From Halobacterium rubrum (GTDB taxonomy: Archaea > Halobacteriota > Halobacteria > Halobacteriales > Halobacteriaceae), in assembly GCF_021729015.1 (NCBI RefSeq), contig NZ_JAJQQZ010000001.1, positions 930,001-994,000 of the forward strand: DNA of 64,000 nt. The letters are read 5' to 3'. The stretch's first letter is position 1; each line of letters starts with the position of its first letter. A model generated the notes under the pieces. That model searched no databases. It was not told the DNA's origin and was given only the letters and a program-made list of their open reading frames with translations. Below are positions 1 through 8,229 of the stretch, in pieces. Both the position numbers and the translations under genes were made by a program.

Positions 1-1
1 C

Positions 2-109
2 GGCATCGACGCCGTCGTCCCGCTGGCGCTGGCCCTGCTGGCGGTGGCGCTGTTCGTCGTCGTCGGTGTGCAGTGGCTCGGCCGACTGCCCACCGCAGCT
101 GACCAGTGA
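2..109 (+). CDS. C-terminal end of a membrane protein (partial)
   Basis: Only the last 35 codons and the TGA stop are in the window. They encode a hydrophobic stretch (VVPLALALLAVALFVVVGV) followed by a short polar tail ending in AADQ, which looks like a final transmembrane helix. The rest lies before base 1, so the family cannot be named. The clean stop and haloarchaeal codon use support a real gene end. Confidence 0.6.
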   Translation, partial: GIDAVVPLALALLAVALFVVVGVQWLGRLPTAADQ

Positions 110-642
110 TGGCCCGGTTGCTGACTGCTGCCCGGACAGACTGAACCCTTCTCGATAGGTACGAGACGTGCCGAGCGGCTCGTTTCGCCCGATTTCTCCG
201 TCGCCGCGAGTGCTCCACTTTCTATATCGCAATATATGGTTTATTAGTTTCTCCTCCTCCTCCACACCGTTGCCAAAATATAACTCGAATAGCACTTGCG
301 TTGCGCTCGGCCGTCAAGCACGGCCGCAGCTGGGGTGTCCGGGCGACGTGGGTCTGGGAGCGCCACCGAGTCCTCTCAGTGCGGGTAGTCGCGAGCCGGG
401 CAAACCCCCGGGGGCGAGACAGGGCCGCCCCTGCAGGACCCCCCAATTCGCGCGGGTTCACTGTCGCGACCCTCGAAACACCCGGTCGAGCACTGCGTAA
501 CTGCCTTCGATGGCCGCGCTCACGTCGGCGCGAACCCAGGGGGAGCGGGGTGGAGAACAGGGGTGCAGCCAGACCGCGCGCGCCGCAGTGGTCAGGGCCT
601 CGGGCCGGGGGCGTCCACCGATCCAGAGAGTCGCGCGGGCAG
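110..642. other. Gene-free stretch of 533 bp
   Basis: No convincing coding frame, tRNA or known structured RNA is visible. Bases about 215-295 are unusually AT-rich (atatcgcaatatatgg, then aaatataac), which could be a promoter. From about 300 the DNA is GC-rich again and could be an untranslated transcript or decayed sequence. I found neither the SRP-RNA helix-8 motif nor RNase P RNA core motifs on either strand by eye. Confidence 0.4.
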
Positions 643-810
643 TTACGCGGTCGCCGAGGTGATGTCGCCGCCGATGCGGATGAAGCCGTAGTCGCACTCG
701 GGGCAGGACCACTTCGTCTTCAGGCCGAGGTGGAGACTCGTGGCGGCAGTCCGGTAGAAGTTGCGTTCCTCGCCGCAGTTCGGGCAGTCGTGGTCGAGTT
801 CGGTCGCCAT
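643..810 (-). CDS. Small zinc-ribbon protein (55 aa)
   Basis: A 55-residue protein with two CxxC knuckles, CPNC near residue 9 and CPEC near residue 38, separated by about 29 residues. This is the usual layout of a single zinc beta-ribbon. Such mini zinc-ribbon proteins are common in haloarchaea and are often of unknown function. The ATG at 810 is followed directly by MATELDHDCPNC, and an AT-rich promoter-like stretch (tttatt on the minus strand) lies about 75 bp upstream. It is divergent from the next gene. Zinc binding is inferred from the cysteines; a partner (DNA, RNA or protein) cannot be deduced. Confidence 0.75.
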   Translation of the reverse strand: MATELDHDCPNCGEERNFYRTAATSLHLGLKTKWSCPECDYGFIRIGGDITSATA

Positions 811-978
811 ACGTCGACGTCCCCGAGCCAGCCAATTCAACGTACTGATTTCCGGGAATCGAGGGACGCCGCCCCTCAATAAATCGTATATGACGATATT
901 GAATCGGCTGGTCGCTGCAACCGCTCGCCCACCCGGTGTCTGCAGTAGAACCTTCCCACAGCGCCGCGAACGTCCGGT

Positions 979-1257
979 ATGACGAACGCTGACGCGGTCC
1001 GCGTCTGGCTCGTGGAGCGAACCTACTCGGACGACGAGCAGAACCTCATCATCCTGACGTACGCGACCACGGACGGCGACCAGTACTTCCGGAAGGAGCG
1101 CGCGCTCACGAGCTTCAGCGACACGCGCGAGACGACGGCGGCCGTGGACGCGGCCCCGGAGAACCTCGGGGCGGTCGACGACCCCGAACTGCGGGAGCGC
1201 TACGCTGCCGAGGCACAGCGGATGGCCGACGAGCACGACCCCGACGACGCGATCTGA
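979..1257 (+). CDS. Conserved haloarchaeal hypothetical protein (92 aa)
   Basis: An acidic 92-residue protein with an N-terminal half predicted as beta strands (VRVWLVERTYS, LIILTYATTDG) and a helical C-terminus rich in Ala, Glu and Asp. It has no cysteine pairs, membrane segment or signal peptide. I do not recognise a characterised family. It ends 17 bp before the end of the convergent cbiZ gene. Acidic composition and codon use match its neighbours, which supports a real gene. Confidence 0.7.
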   Translation: MTNADAVRVWLVERTYSDDEQNLIILTYATTDGDQYFRKERALTSFSDTRETTAAVDAAPENLGAVDDPELRERYAAEAQRMADEHDPDDAI

Positions 1258-1274
1258 GGGGCGACGCGGCGTCG

Positions 1275-1988
1275 TCAGGACTGGTCTGCCGGCGAGACCT
1301 CGGTCAGAACGTCGGTCGCGACCCCGTGGCGCGCGTCCGCGACAGAAGGGGGAACGTCGTCGTCCCCGTCGTAGCGGCTGTCGAGGCTCGCGCTGACGGC
1401 GTCACGGACGCAGGCGCGGGCAGCGGCGCCGACGCGAGTGGCGCTGCCGGAGTACGCCGACGGTTCGCCGTCGGGGTCGCAGGCCGCGACGACGGCATCG
1501 CTCGTGGTGCCCGGGAAGCCGGCGGCGTCGAGGAGCGTCGCGGCCTTCGCCTCTGCGGCGACGGCGACGAGGTTCGAGAGCGCGGCGTCGTCGAGGGCGC
1601 GCGTCGTCCCGACCACGACGTTCACGGTGCCCGCCACCGGCTCGGGGTCGGTGGGCAGTGTGCCCCCACTGGGCTCCATCGGGAGCGTCGCCGGGTTCGA
1701 GAGGCCGACGGTCGCCGCGACCGCGACCGGGCCGCAGCGGGCGATTCTGGCGTGTTCCTGTGCGACGCCGGTCAGGAGCAGCGGTGCGTCACTCCCTGGG
1801 TCGAATCCGGCGGCTGTGATGCGGTCTGTGGCCCACGACCCGACGTCGTCGGGGTGCCAGCCCTCCGGGACGGTGACGTTGAACGCGCGGTCTGCGGCCG
1901 CGAACCCGCCGTCCCAGCCAGTCGACAGCCAGCGAGCACCGGGCGCGGCGAGTTCGAGGACGCCGTCCCGGACTGTCGCGTCAAACAT
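1275..1988 (-). CDS. cbiZ: Adenosylcobinamide amidohydrolase CbiZ
   Basis: Removes the aminopropanol side chain of adenosylcobinamide to give adenosylcobyric acid, so that archaea can salvage cobinamide and feed it back through CbiB. The 237-residue protein carries the family block: a hydrophobic strand TVNVVVGT near residue 124, the helix LVAVAAEAKAATLLDAAG, then PGTTSDAVVAA and the SGSATRVGAAARACV segment. It is the last gene of a minus-strand series; its ATG overlaps the end of cobD by 8 bp, indicating coupled translation. Family knowledge: CbiZ is the typical archaeal salvage enzyme and works with CobY and CbiB, both present here. Confidence 0.9.
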   Translation of the reverse strand: MFDATVRDGVLELAAPGARWLSTGWDGGFAAADRAFNVTVPEGWHPDDVGSWATDRITAAGFDPGSDAPLLLTGVAQEHARIARCGPVAVAATVGLSNPATLPMEPSGGTLPTDPEPVAGTVNVVVGTTRALDDAALSNLVAVAAEAKAATLLDAAGFPGTTSDAVVAACDPDGEPSAYSGSATRVGAAARACVRDAVSASLDSRYDGDDDVPPSVADARHGVATDVLTEVSPADQS

Positions 1989-2991
1989 CGTCGAGCACCG
2001 CCAGCAGTCGGTCGTTCTCCTCGGGCGTGCGGACGGCGACCCGGACGTGAGAATCGAGGCCGCGGAACGTCGTCGCGTCCCTGACGACGACCCCCCGCTC
2101 GCGCGTGGCTGCGGTGAGGTCGTCGACGTCCCTGTCGCCGACGTCCAGCAGCAGGAACGGCGCGTCCGAGGGGTGGACGTCGAACTCCCCGGAGAGCTCG
2201 TCGCGGAGCCGCCGTCGTTCGCTGGCGACGCGCTCCCGGGTCTCCGCGACGAACCCGGACTGCTGCATCACGTGCGCGCCGACGGCGGCGGCGGGCGTGC
2301 CGAGGTTCCAGGCGCGGCGGCCGGTCCGGAGGTCGGCCAGCCGGTCGCCGGACGCGACGAGGAAGCCCGCGCGGATGCCGGGCAGCCCGAACAGCTTGGT
2401 GAGCGAGCGTGCGACGACGACGCCGGGTTCGCCGGCCATCGAGGGCGCGTCGGTGAAGCCGAGGAACGCCTCGTCGACGAGCAGTTCGGTGTCGGCGGCC
2501 CGGCACCGTGCGGCGAACGCACGGAGGGCGTCGGTGTCGTACCGGTCGCCGGTGGGGTTGTTGGGGTTGCAGGCGACGACCATCGCGTGGTCGTCTGGGT
2601 CGGCGTCGAGGAGGTCGTCGTGGGCGACGAGCTCGGGGCTCGCGCCCTGCAGTTCGACCTCTCGGGCGTACTCGCCGAAACTCGGCCGGGGGACGAGGAC
2701 GCTGTCGCCCGGTCCGATCCGGGTCTCGATTGCGAGCCGGATGCCCGCCAGTCCGCCGGGCGTCTGCACCACCTCGTCGGGCGTGCAGCCGACGTAGTCG
2801 GCGGCAGCCTCGCGGAACGCGGAGTAGTCGTCGTTCGGGTACCGCGTGGCGTCGCCGAGCGCGTCCTCGTAGACGTCGCGGGTGCCGGGCGGCGTCAGGG
2901 GGTTGACGTTCGCGCTGAAGTCCAGCACCCCGGAGTCGTCGCTGCCGCCGTGCGGGACTCGGCCGGCGTCGCGGACGGCGTCAGGGTCCAT
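1981..2991 (-). CDS. cobD: L-threonine-O-3-phosphate decarboxylase CobD (PLP enzyme)
   Basis: Makes (R)-1-aminopropan-2-yl phosphate, which CbiB attaches to cobyric acid. The 336-residue protein is a fold-type I PLP aminotransferase-like enzyme: DFSANVNPL at the N-terminus (substrate loop typical of histidinol-phosphate aminotransferase and CobD), ACNPNNPTG, LLVDEAFLGF, and SLTKLFGLPGIRAG containing the Schiff-base lysine. The ATG at 2991 is chosen because it begins MDPDAVRDAG just before the conserved domain and overlaps the cobY stop by 11 bp. Context among cobY, cobS and cbiB favours CobD over histidinol-phosphate aminotransferase. Confidence 0.88.
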   Translation of the reverse strand: MDPDAVRDAGRVPHGGSDDSGVLDFSANVNPLTPPGTRDVYEDALGDATRYPNDDYSAFREAAADYVGCTPDEVVQTPGGLAGIRLAIETRIGPGDSVLVPRPSFGEYAREVELQGASPELVAHDDLLDADPDDHAMVVACNPNNPTGDRYDTDALRAFAARCRAADTELLVDEAFLGFTDAPSMAGEPGVVVARSLTKLFGLPGIRAGFLVASGDRLADLRTGRRAWNLGTPAAAVGAHVMQQSGFVAETRERVASERRRLRDELSGEFDVHPSDAPFLLLDVGDRDVDDLTAATRERGVVVRDATTFRGLDSHVRVAVRTPEENDRLLAVLDDV

Positions 2992-3586
2992 TGCCTCCCT
3001 CCACGTCGGCGTCGCCGTTGACTCCTGCGGTGTCGGTCGCGTCCAGCAGCCGCTCGGCGACCGCGGCATCGGCGCGCCGGTTCACGTTCACGGCGAGTCG
3101 CGCGTCGTAGCTCCGGTATACGTCGCTCGCATCGTCGCCGTCGCCGACGACGTTCACGCCAGTGGGTACCCAGGTGTCGTCGCTGTCGACGCTCGCGCCG
3201 AGCAGTTCCTTGAGCGCTCGCGGGACGCACACGCTGGTCGAGCCGTCGGCGGCGGTGAGGAGGTCGTCGACGGCGTCCCCGGCCAGCAGCGGCAGGTCGG
3301 CGGCGACGGAGAGCACCAGCGGCTCGACTGCGTCGAGTGCCACGCCGAGGTCGGCGACGTACCCGTCGCCCGGCGTCTCGACCAGTGGCAGCTCGCCGTC
3401 GAGGTGGGCTCTCGTCTCGGGCGCGTGCGGCGACACGACGGCGTGTGTGGTGTCGACCCGGTCGGCGGCCGCGAGCGCGTCCCGGACCCGGTCGACCATC
3501 GGCCGGCCGGCGACGTCGAACAGCGGCTTCTCGGTGTCGCTGTCGAGCCGGGTGCCGCGGCCGCCACACATCAGGAGAGCGTCCAC
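2981..3586 (-). CDS. cobY: GTP:adenosylcobinamide-phosphate guanylyltransferase CobY
   Basis: Activates adenosylcobinamide phosphate to AdoCbi-GDP, the archaeal replacement of bacterial CobU (without the kinase activity). The 201-residue protein starts VDALLMCGGRGTRL and has EKP soon after, the nucleotidyltransferase signature of the MobA/GlmU-like fold; LSVAADLPLL provides the metal-binding Asp. I chose the GTG at 3586 because it restores the family start (xDALxMxGG); an ATG five codons later is the alternative. The GTG lies inside the end of cobS (16 bp overlap) and the gene end overlaps cobD. Confidence 0.9.
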   Translation of the reverse strand: MDALLMCGGRGTRLDSDTEKPLFDVAGRPMVDRVRDALAAADRVDTTHAVVSPHAPETRAHLDGELPLVETPGDGYVADLGVALDAVEPLVLSVAADLPLLAGDAVDDLLTAADGSTSVCVPRALKELLGASVDSDDTWVPTGVNVVGDGDDASDVYRSYDARLAVNVNRRADAAVAERLLDATDTAGVNGDADVEGGNGP

Positions 3587-4323
3587 GCCACCACCCCCAC
3601 GTGTAGGCCGACGACGCGACCAACCTCGTTGACGGCGCCGAAGACGTCGCCGTTCGTGCCGCCGAGCAGTACGGTGAGCCACCGGAACACGGCGACGCCC
3701 CCCACGACCGCGCCGACGAGCGCACCGGCGGCGGCGGGCGACGGCCACGAGAACACGGCGGCGGGGAGCGCAATCGCGGCGACGCCGGAGAGGTCGGTGT
3801 TCGCCGCGCGCTCGGTGAACTGGGCGCCGAGACCGTCGTGGGGCGTGACGCCGAGGCAGGCGACGGTCGCCATCCCCGCCTTCGTGCCGACTTCGGCCGC
3901 GACCACGACGGCGACCGCCGTCCGCTCGGGGAGGCCGGCGACGCCGAGCGCGCCCAACGCGAGTCCCAGGAGGACGACGCCGACGGCGGCGACGGCGCCG
4001 ACGCCCACAGTCGTGTCCTTGAGGACCTCGCGTCGCTCGCTGCGGTCGCCGTGGACGACGGCGGCGTCGCCGGCGTCCGCGACGCCGTCGAGGTGGTTGA
4101 TGCCCGTGACGGCGAGGACGGCGACGACGTAGGCGGTCGCAATCGTCCCCGGGGGCGCGGCGCCGTCGAAGACGAACGGGACGGCCAGCAGCGCGCCGAC
4201 CACGTAGCCGGCCAGCGGGAACGCCCACGGGGACGCCCGGAACGCCGTCCACGCGTCCTCGCTGTGACCGACCGGGAGGCGGGTGAGGAAGCCGACCGCG
4301 CCGCGCAGCGCCGTCAGGGCCAC
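3571..4323 (-). CDS. cobS: Adenosylcobinamide-GDP ribazoletransferase CobS
   Basis: Joins AdoCbi-GDP to alpha-ribazole (phosphate), the last assembly step of the corrinoid loop, in the membrane. The 250-residue protein is largely hydrophobic, with about seven predicted membrane segments, and carries family marks: GFLTRLPVG at the start, HLDGVADAGDA with acidic metal-binding residues near position 80, and an internal DGLGAQF. The GTG at 4323 lies inside the end of cbiB with a 10 bp overlap. Its own end carries the same 15-nt junction sequence (GGGGTGGTGGCGTGG) as the end of cbiB, which could act as a weak ribosome-binding site for cobY. Confidence 0.9.
   Translation of the reverse strand: MALTALRGAVGFLTRLPVGHSEDAWTAFRASPWAFPLAGYVVGALLAVPFVFDGAAPPGTIATAYVVAVLAVTGINHLDGVADAGDAAVVHGDRSERREVLKDTTVGVGAVAAVGVVLLGLALGALGVAGLPERTAVAVVVAAEVGTKAGMATVACLGVTPHDGLGAQFTERAANTDLSGVAAIALPAAVFSWPSPAAAGALVGAVVGGVAVFRWLTVLLGGTNGDVFGAVNEVGRVVGLHVGVVAWTLS
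3583..3597 (-). repeat. Gene-junction repeat, copy 1 (cobS/cobY)
   Basis: Minus-strand sequence GGGGTGGTGGCGTGG encodes GVVAW at the end of CobS and contains the GTG start of cobY. It is identical to the sequence at 4320-4334. Confidence 0.8.
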
Positions 4324-5264
4324 GCCACCACCCCGCCGTCTCCGGCGACGTACACCGCGAATCCGGCGAGCCCGTACGCCAGCAGGCCCGCCGCGCCCAC
4401 GACCCGGACGCCCCGGTGGCTCTCCGCGACACTCGGGAAGTCTTCCCCGAGGGTGAGGTCGTAGACGCCGGGCTTGGCGAGCCGGCGGCCCAGAACGGCC
4501 GCGAGCGTCGCCATCGGCCAGCCGGAGTTCGGGGACGGCGGCGCGTCGGCGTGCCCGCCGGCCCGCGCGACCGTTCGGGGGTCGCATGCTGCGGCGGCGA
4601 CCAGGAGCGCGGCGAGCCGGGCGGGCAGCCACATCACGGCGTCGTCGAGGCGCGCGCTCGGCGTGCCGACGCGCTTCGAGCGGTAGCCGAGCATCGAGTC
4701 CAGCGTGTTCACGGCCTTCACCCACGCCGCAGCGGCGGCGGCGACGGCCAGCGACCCGGTCGCTGCGGCCCCGGCGGCGAACGCCAGCAGCGGTGCAACG
4801 AGGCCGTCCGCGAGGTTCTCCGCGGCGCTCTCGACGGCGGCGCTCCGGACCTCGGCCGCCGAGAGGCCGCTGGCGTCCCGGCCCACCAGCGACGGCAGGC
4901 GGTCCTTCGCGGCGGCGAGGTCCTCGCCGGTGGCGGCGACGACTGCTCGCGCCTCGTCGAGGAGCATCCGGAGGCTGGTCGTCGCGAACAGCGCGACCCC
5001 CGCGACGGCTGCGCCGGCGAGCCCGCCGATACCGGTCGCTGCCGCCGCGACGAGCCCGCCGACGGCGGCTGCCGCGGCCAGCGGCAGCAGGCCTGCAACG
5101 AGCGTGCCGACGGCGAGCGGATGAGTCCACTCGCGGTCGAAGGGGGCGATGGCGCGCCCGAACCACGCGACCGGGTGGACGCGGGTCGGCGGCTCGGCGA
5201 CGGCGAGCTCCAGTGCGAACGCCACCGCGACCGCGCCGAGGGCCGCCGTCCCGTTAGGATTCAC
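4314..5264 (-). CDS. cbiB: Adenosylcobinamide-phosphate synthase CbiB
   Basis: Membrane enzyme that condenses adenosylcobyric acid with aminopropanol phosphate. The 316-residue protein has the family pattern: RVHPVAWFGRAI near residue 24, AAENLADGLVAPLL near residue 150 and the signature KAVNTLDSMLGYRS, plus SPNSGWPMA in the C-terminal third. Several Ala/Val/Leu-rich segments are membrane helices. The GTG at 5264 gives VNPNGTAALG just ahead of the first membrane segment and forms a GTGA overlap with the HAD gene upstream. Its end overlaps cobS by 10 bp. Confidence 0.92.
   Translation of the reverse strand: MNPNGTAALGAVAVAFALELAVAEPPTRVHPVAWFGRAIAPFDREWTHPLAVGTLVAGLLPLAAAAAVGGLVAAAATGIGGLAGAAVAGVALFATTSLRMLLDEARAVVAATGEDLAAAKDRLPSLVGRDASGLSAAEVRSAAVESAAENLADGLVAPLLAFAAGAAATGSLAVAAAAAAWVKAVNTLDSMLGYRSKRVGTPSARLDDAVMWLPARLAALLVAAAACDPRTVARAGGHADAPPSPNSGWPMATLAAVLGRRLAKPGVYDLTLGEDFPSVAESHRGVRVVGAAGLLAYGLAGFAVYVAGDGGVVAWP
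4320..4334 (-). repeat. Gene-junction repeat, copy 2 (cbiB/cobS)
   Basis: Identical 15-nt minus-strand sequence to 3583-3597, again encoding GVVAW at the end of the upstream gene and containing the GTG start of the downstream gene (cobS). Confidence 0.8.
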
Positions 5265-5881
5265 GGCTCCACCCCGAGTGCCGCCGGAATCTCGCTCAGT
5301 GGTGTCTCGGTCAGGAGGAGTGCTCGGCCGCCGAGGGCTTCGACGCCGCCGTCCGTCTCTGGTTTGTCGCCGACGTGGACGAGACATTCCGGAGCGACGC
5401 CGAGCGCGTCGGCGACGGCGCGGAACGCGCGCTCGTCGGGTTTGCGCCAGCCGCAGTCGACGCTCGCCACGACGACGTCGAAGCGCCCGTCGAGCCCGGC
5501 TCGGGCGAGCGCGCGCTCGACGAGCCCGGACACACTGCAGTTAGAGAGGACAGCGACCGGCCCGCACCGGGCGGCGGCGTCGATGGCTTCGAGCGCGCCC
5601 TCGCGCCGGCTGACCGGCCGGTCGAACGCCGCGAGCGTCGCCGCCTCGACGGCTTCGGCGTCGGCATCGACGCCGCGGGACGCCAGCGCCTCGGCGACGT
5701 GCACCGGGAGCGGGCGTTCGGCGCCCGGTTCGACGTCCGCGTGGGGCTGCCGGTAGGCGGCCTGCCAGTCGTCCGGGACGGCGACGCCCCTGCGTTCGAG
5801 CGCGTCAGCGACGGCGTTCGCGGGGTCGTCGGGGCGCTCGGCGTCGACCAGCGTCCCGAACAGGTCGAACGACGTTGTCAC
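5261..5881 (-). CDS. HAD-superfamily hydrolase in the cobalamin operon
   Basis: A 206-residue HAD protein with motif I FDLFGTLVD (residues 5-13), a helical cap, motif II VLSNCS, motif III lysine in GWRKPD and motif IV VHVGDKPETD. In true phosphatases motif I is DxDGT; here the second Asp is Phe, as in haloacid-dehalogenase-like members with FDxYGT, so phosphatase activity is not assured. The GTG at 5881 gives VTTSFDLF. It is directly coupled (GTGA) to cbiB. An attractive but unproven role is dephosphorylation in the late pathway, since a CobC-type phosphatase is not seen here. The 67 bp separating it from cbiP may hold an internal promoter. Confidence 0.8.
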   Translation of the reverse strand: MTTSFDLFGTLVDAERPDDPANAVADALERRGVAVPDDWQAAYRQPHADVEPGAERPLPVHVAEALASRGVDADAEAVEAATLAAFDRPVSRREGALEAIDAAARCGPVAVLSNCSVSGLVERALARAGLDGRFDVVVASVDCGWRKPDERAFRAVADALGVAPECLVHVGDKPETDGGVEALGGRALLLTETPLSEIPAALGVEP

Positions 5882-5948
5882 TGTAGTTTGCTTACTGCAA
5901 GCAGACTTGAATCGGTCGGTCGACCGGGCGGAATCGGCGCCGGTATCG

Positions 5949-7523
5949 CTACTCGGGGAGGCCGAGCGCGGCGAGGTCGACGTGCTCGCGGACGAGGGCG
6001 GCGGCTGCATCGTACGGCGAGGCGCGGTTCTCTCCGGCCGGGTCCGGCCGGTCGACGCCGGCGTACTCGTAGACCGCGTCCACGAACCCCTCGCGGGCAG
6101 CGTCGTTCTCGAAGAGGCCGTGGAGGTAGGTGCCGAGCACGCGGTCGGTCGCGGCACTCGTCGGCCCGACCGGGTCCGGGAGCCGGGCAGGGACCTCGGT
6201 CCGGCCCACGTGAATCTCGTAGCCGGACACTTGCCCAGTAGCGCCGGCCAGCGGCTCGCAGCCGGTGAGGTTCCGGGTGACCGCTTCGACGCGCTTGTCC
6301 TCGCGGAAGTCCGTCTCCACGGGCAGCAGCCCGAACCCCTCGACGGCGTCCAGTCCGTCGCTCGTGGACTCGACGGCCGCGCTCGTAACTCGCTCGCCGA
6401 GCAGCTGGTAGCCGCCACAGAGCCCGACGACGGGCCCGTCGAACTCTCGGAGTTCGTCGCCGAACCCCGCCGAGCGGAGGTCGCGCAGGTCGTCGACGGT
6501 GTTCTTCGTCCCCGGCAGGACGACGCCGTCGGCGGCCGCGAGCGAGCCGTCGGGCGGGGTGTACGCCACCCGGACGCCCGGGACGCGCTCCAGCGGTTCG
6601 AGGTCTGTGAAGTTCGAGATGCGGGGGAGTCGCGGGACGGCGACCGTGACCGTCCGGTCGGCCGCCACGCCGTCGCCGTCGCCACGGACTGCCGGGTCGC
6701 TGCCGTCGCCGTCCGGCAGCGAGAGGCTGTCCTCTGCCGGCAGCCCGGGGTCGTCGTGGGGGAGCACGCCCAGCACCGGAACGCCGGTCCGTGCCTCGAT
6801 CTCCTCGATGCCGGGGGCCAGCAGGCTCGGGTCGCCGCGGAACTTCGTAATTACGGCGCCGGCGACCCGCTCGCGGACGTCGTCGGGGAGCAGTTCGAGC
6901 GTGCCGTAGAGGCTGGCAAAGGCGCCGCCGCGCTCGATGTCCACCACGACGAGCACGTCCACGCCTTCCGGCTCCGCCGCTCGGGCATCCCGTCGCGCCT
7001 CCGGCGCGACACGGTCCGCGAACCGCGCGGTCTCGAGGTTCGCGAGGTCGCGGTCCCGGAGGTTGATCTCGGCGATGCTACCGGCTCCCTCGGCGACCAC
7101 CACGTCGTGGTCGGTGGCGAGCCGCTCGTGGGCGGCTGCGGCCGTCTCGCGAGCGTCCTGCCAGTGGTCGTCGTAGTAGTCGCCGGCTGCGTAGTGGCCG
7201 ACGGCCTGTCCGTCGAGGACGACCTGACTCTCGGCGTCGCCCCGGGGTTTCAGCAACACGGGGTTGTGGTCGGTCGACGCCGGCGTCCGGGCGGCGCGGG
7301 CCTGCACGTACTGCGAGACGCCGATTTCGCCCCACGCGGCGTCGGCCGGGGTGCCCTCGGCGACGGGGGCTGCGCGGGCGTTGTTGCTCATGTTCTGCGC
7401 CTTGAACGGCGCCACCGACAGCCCGCAGTCGGCGAGGTGCCGGCAGAGCCCTGCCGCCACCGTGCTCTTCCCGACGTGGGAGGCCGTCCCCGCGACCAGG
7501 ATAGTCCGGCAGTCGGACGCCAT
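5949..7523 (-). CDS. cbiP: Cobyric acid synthase CbiP (glutamine-hydrolysing)
   Basis: Amidates side chains b, d, e and g of adenosylcobyrinic acid a,c-diamide using glutamine and ATP. The 524-residue protein has the two family domains: an N-terminal P-loop dethiobiotin-synthetase-like ATPase ([11 protein letters not shown], residues 11-21, then FKAQNMSNN) and a C-terminal triad glutamine amidotransferase with the nucleophile elbow [10 protein letters not shown] and the catalytic His in [10 protein letters not shown]. Length matches the family. The start ATG lies 1 bp after the stop of the adenosyltransferase gene, so the two are co-transcribed. Confidence 0.95.
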   Translation of the reverse strand: MASDCRTILVAGTASHVGKSTVAAGLCRHLADCGLSVAPFKAQNMSNNARAAPVAEGTPADAAWGEIGVSQYVQARAARTPASTDHNPVLLKPRGDAESQVVLDGQAVGHYAAGDYYDDHWQDARETAAAAHERLATDHDVVVAEGAGSIAEINLRDRDLANLETARFADRVAPEARRDARAAEPEGVDVLVVVDIERGGAFASLYGTLELLPDDVRERVAGAVITKFRGDPSLLAPGIEEIEARTGVPVLGVLPHDDPGLPAEDSLSLPDGDGSDPAVRGDGDGVAADRTVTVAVPRLPRISNFTDLEPLERVPGVRVAYTPPDGSLAAADGVVLPGTKNTVDDLRDLRSAGFGDELREFDGPVVGLCGGYQLLGERVTSAAVESTSDGLDAVEGFGLLPVETDFREDKRVEAVTRNLTGCEPLAGATGQVSGYEIHVGRTEVPARLPDPVGPTSAATDRVLGTYLHGLFENDAAREGFVDAVYEYAGVDRPDPAGENRASPYDAAAALVREHVDLAALGLPE

Positions 7524-7524
7524 C

Positions 7525-8229
7525 TCAGAACTCGGTGCCCTTCCGGGCGCCCTGCCCGTCGTCGATGGGGTGGCGGTGCTTCCGGACCTCGGTCACGAGG
7601 TCGGCGCGCCCGGTCACGAACTCGGGTTCCTCGTGGCCACCCGTGAGCACGAGTTCCAGGTCGTCGGGCTTCTCCTCGACGAGCGCGACCACGTCTGCGG
7701 GGTCCACGAGCCCGCGATTCGCGGCGTACAGCACCTCGTCCAGCACGAGCATGTGGACGCCGTCCGCCGGCGGGCCGTCCAGCGGCAGCGGGCCGTCGAC
7801 CTCGCGGGACGCGTCGACAATCTCCCGGGCACGAGCGAGTCCGCCCTTCGCGCGGGCGGCGTGCTCGTCGTCGCTGCTGCCGTCGTGGAAGCCGTGCCAG
7901 CCGTAGTGCCCGGAGTTCTCGTACGAGAGACCCGGAATCTCGGCCATCGCGGCGTACTCGCCCCGCACGTCCTCGACGGTGCTCGTGCCGCCCTTCATGA
8001 ACTGGAGGACGTGCACGCGGTAGCCGTGGCCGGCCGCCCGCATCGCCATCCCGAGCGACGCCGTGGTCTTGCCCTTCCCGTCGCCCCACCAGACCTGCAC
8101 CAGCCCGAACTCGTCGGGCTCGCTCGGGGTGATTCCGTCGGGTCGCATCGGGTGGTCGTCCGCGTCGCCGTCCCCGTCGTTCGGTCCGTCCCGCTCGCCG
8201 TCGGTGGTGGTCGTGTCGTCGGTGGTCAT
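7525..8229 (-). CDS. cobA: Cob(I)yrinic acid a,c-diamide adenosyltransferase (CobA/CobO type)
   Basis: Attaches the 5'-deoxyadenosyl group to the reduced cobalt. The 234-residue protein has an acidic, Thr/Asp-rich extension of about 40 residues followed by the CobA fold: P-loop GDGKGKTT (residues 49-56), [24 protein letters not shown] and [12 protein letters not shown]. The extension is typical of haloarchaeal acidification. The ATG forms an ATGA overlap with the cbiA stop. A second, unrelated PduO-type adenosyltransferase lies at 31,337, so this one probably serves the de novo intermediate. Confidence 0.92.
   Translation of the reverse strand: MTTDDTTTTDGERDGPNDGDGDADDHPMRPDGITPSEPDEFGLVQVWWGDGKGKTTASLGMAMRAAGHGYRVHVLQFMKGGTSTVEDVRGEYAAMAEIPGLSYENSGHYGWHGFHDGSSDDEHAARAKGGLARAREIVDASREVDGPLPLDGPPADGVHMLVLDEVLYAANRGLVDPADVVALVEEKPDDLELVLTGGHEEPEFVTGRADLVTEVRKHRHPIDDGQGARKGTEF

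Noticed and set aside
2981-2991. Frameshift between cobY and cobD
   Set aside because: Both proteins have complete family starts and ends; the 11-bp overlap is a normal coupled junction like many others here.
4314-5264. CRISPR-like repeats among GC-rich repeated Ala/Arg codons
   Set aside because: Repetition is due to membrane-protein codon use; there are no regularly spaced identical repeats anywhere in the window.
2981-5387. Very long open frames on the opposite strand and in other frames across the cobalamin region
   Set aside because: They are Arg/Pro-rich translations with no domain pattern, produced by high GC and few stop codons. The acidic alternative frames carry clear enzyme motifs.
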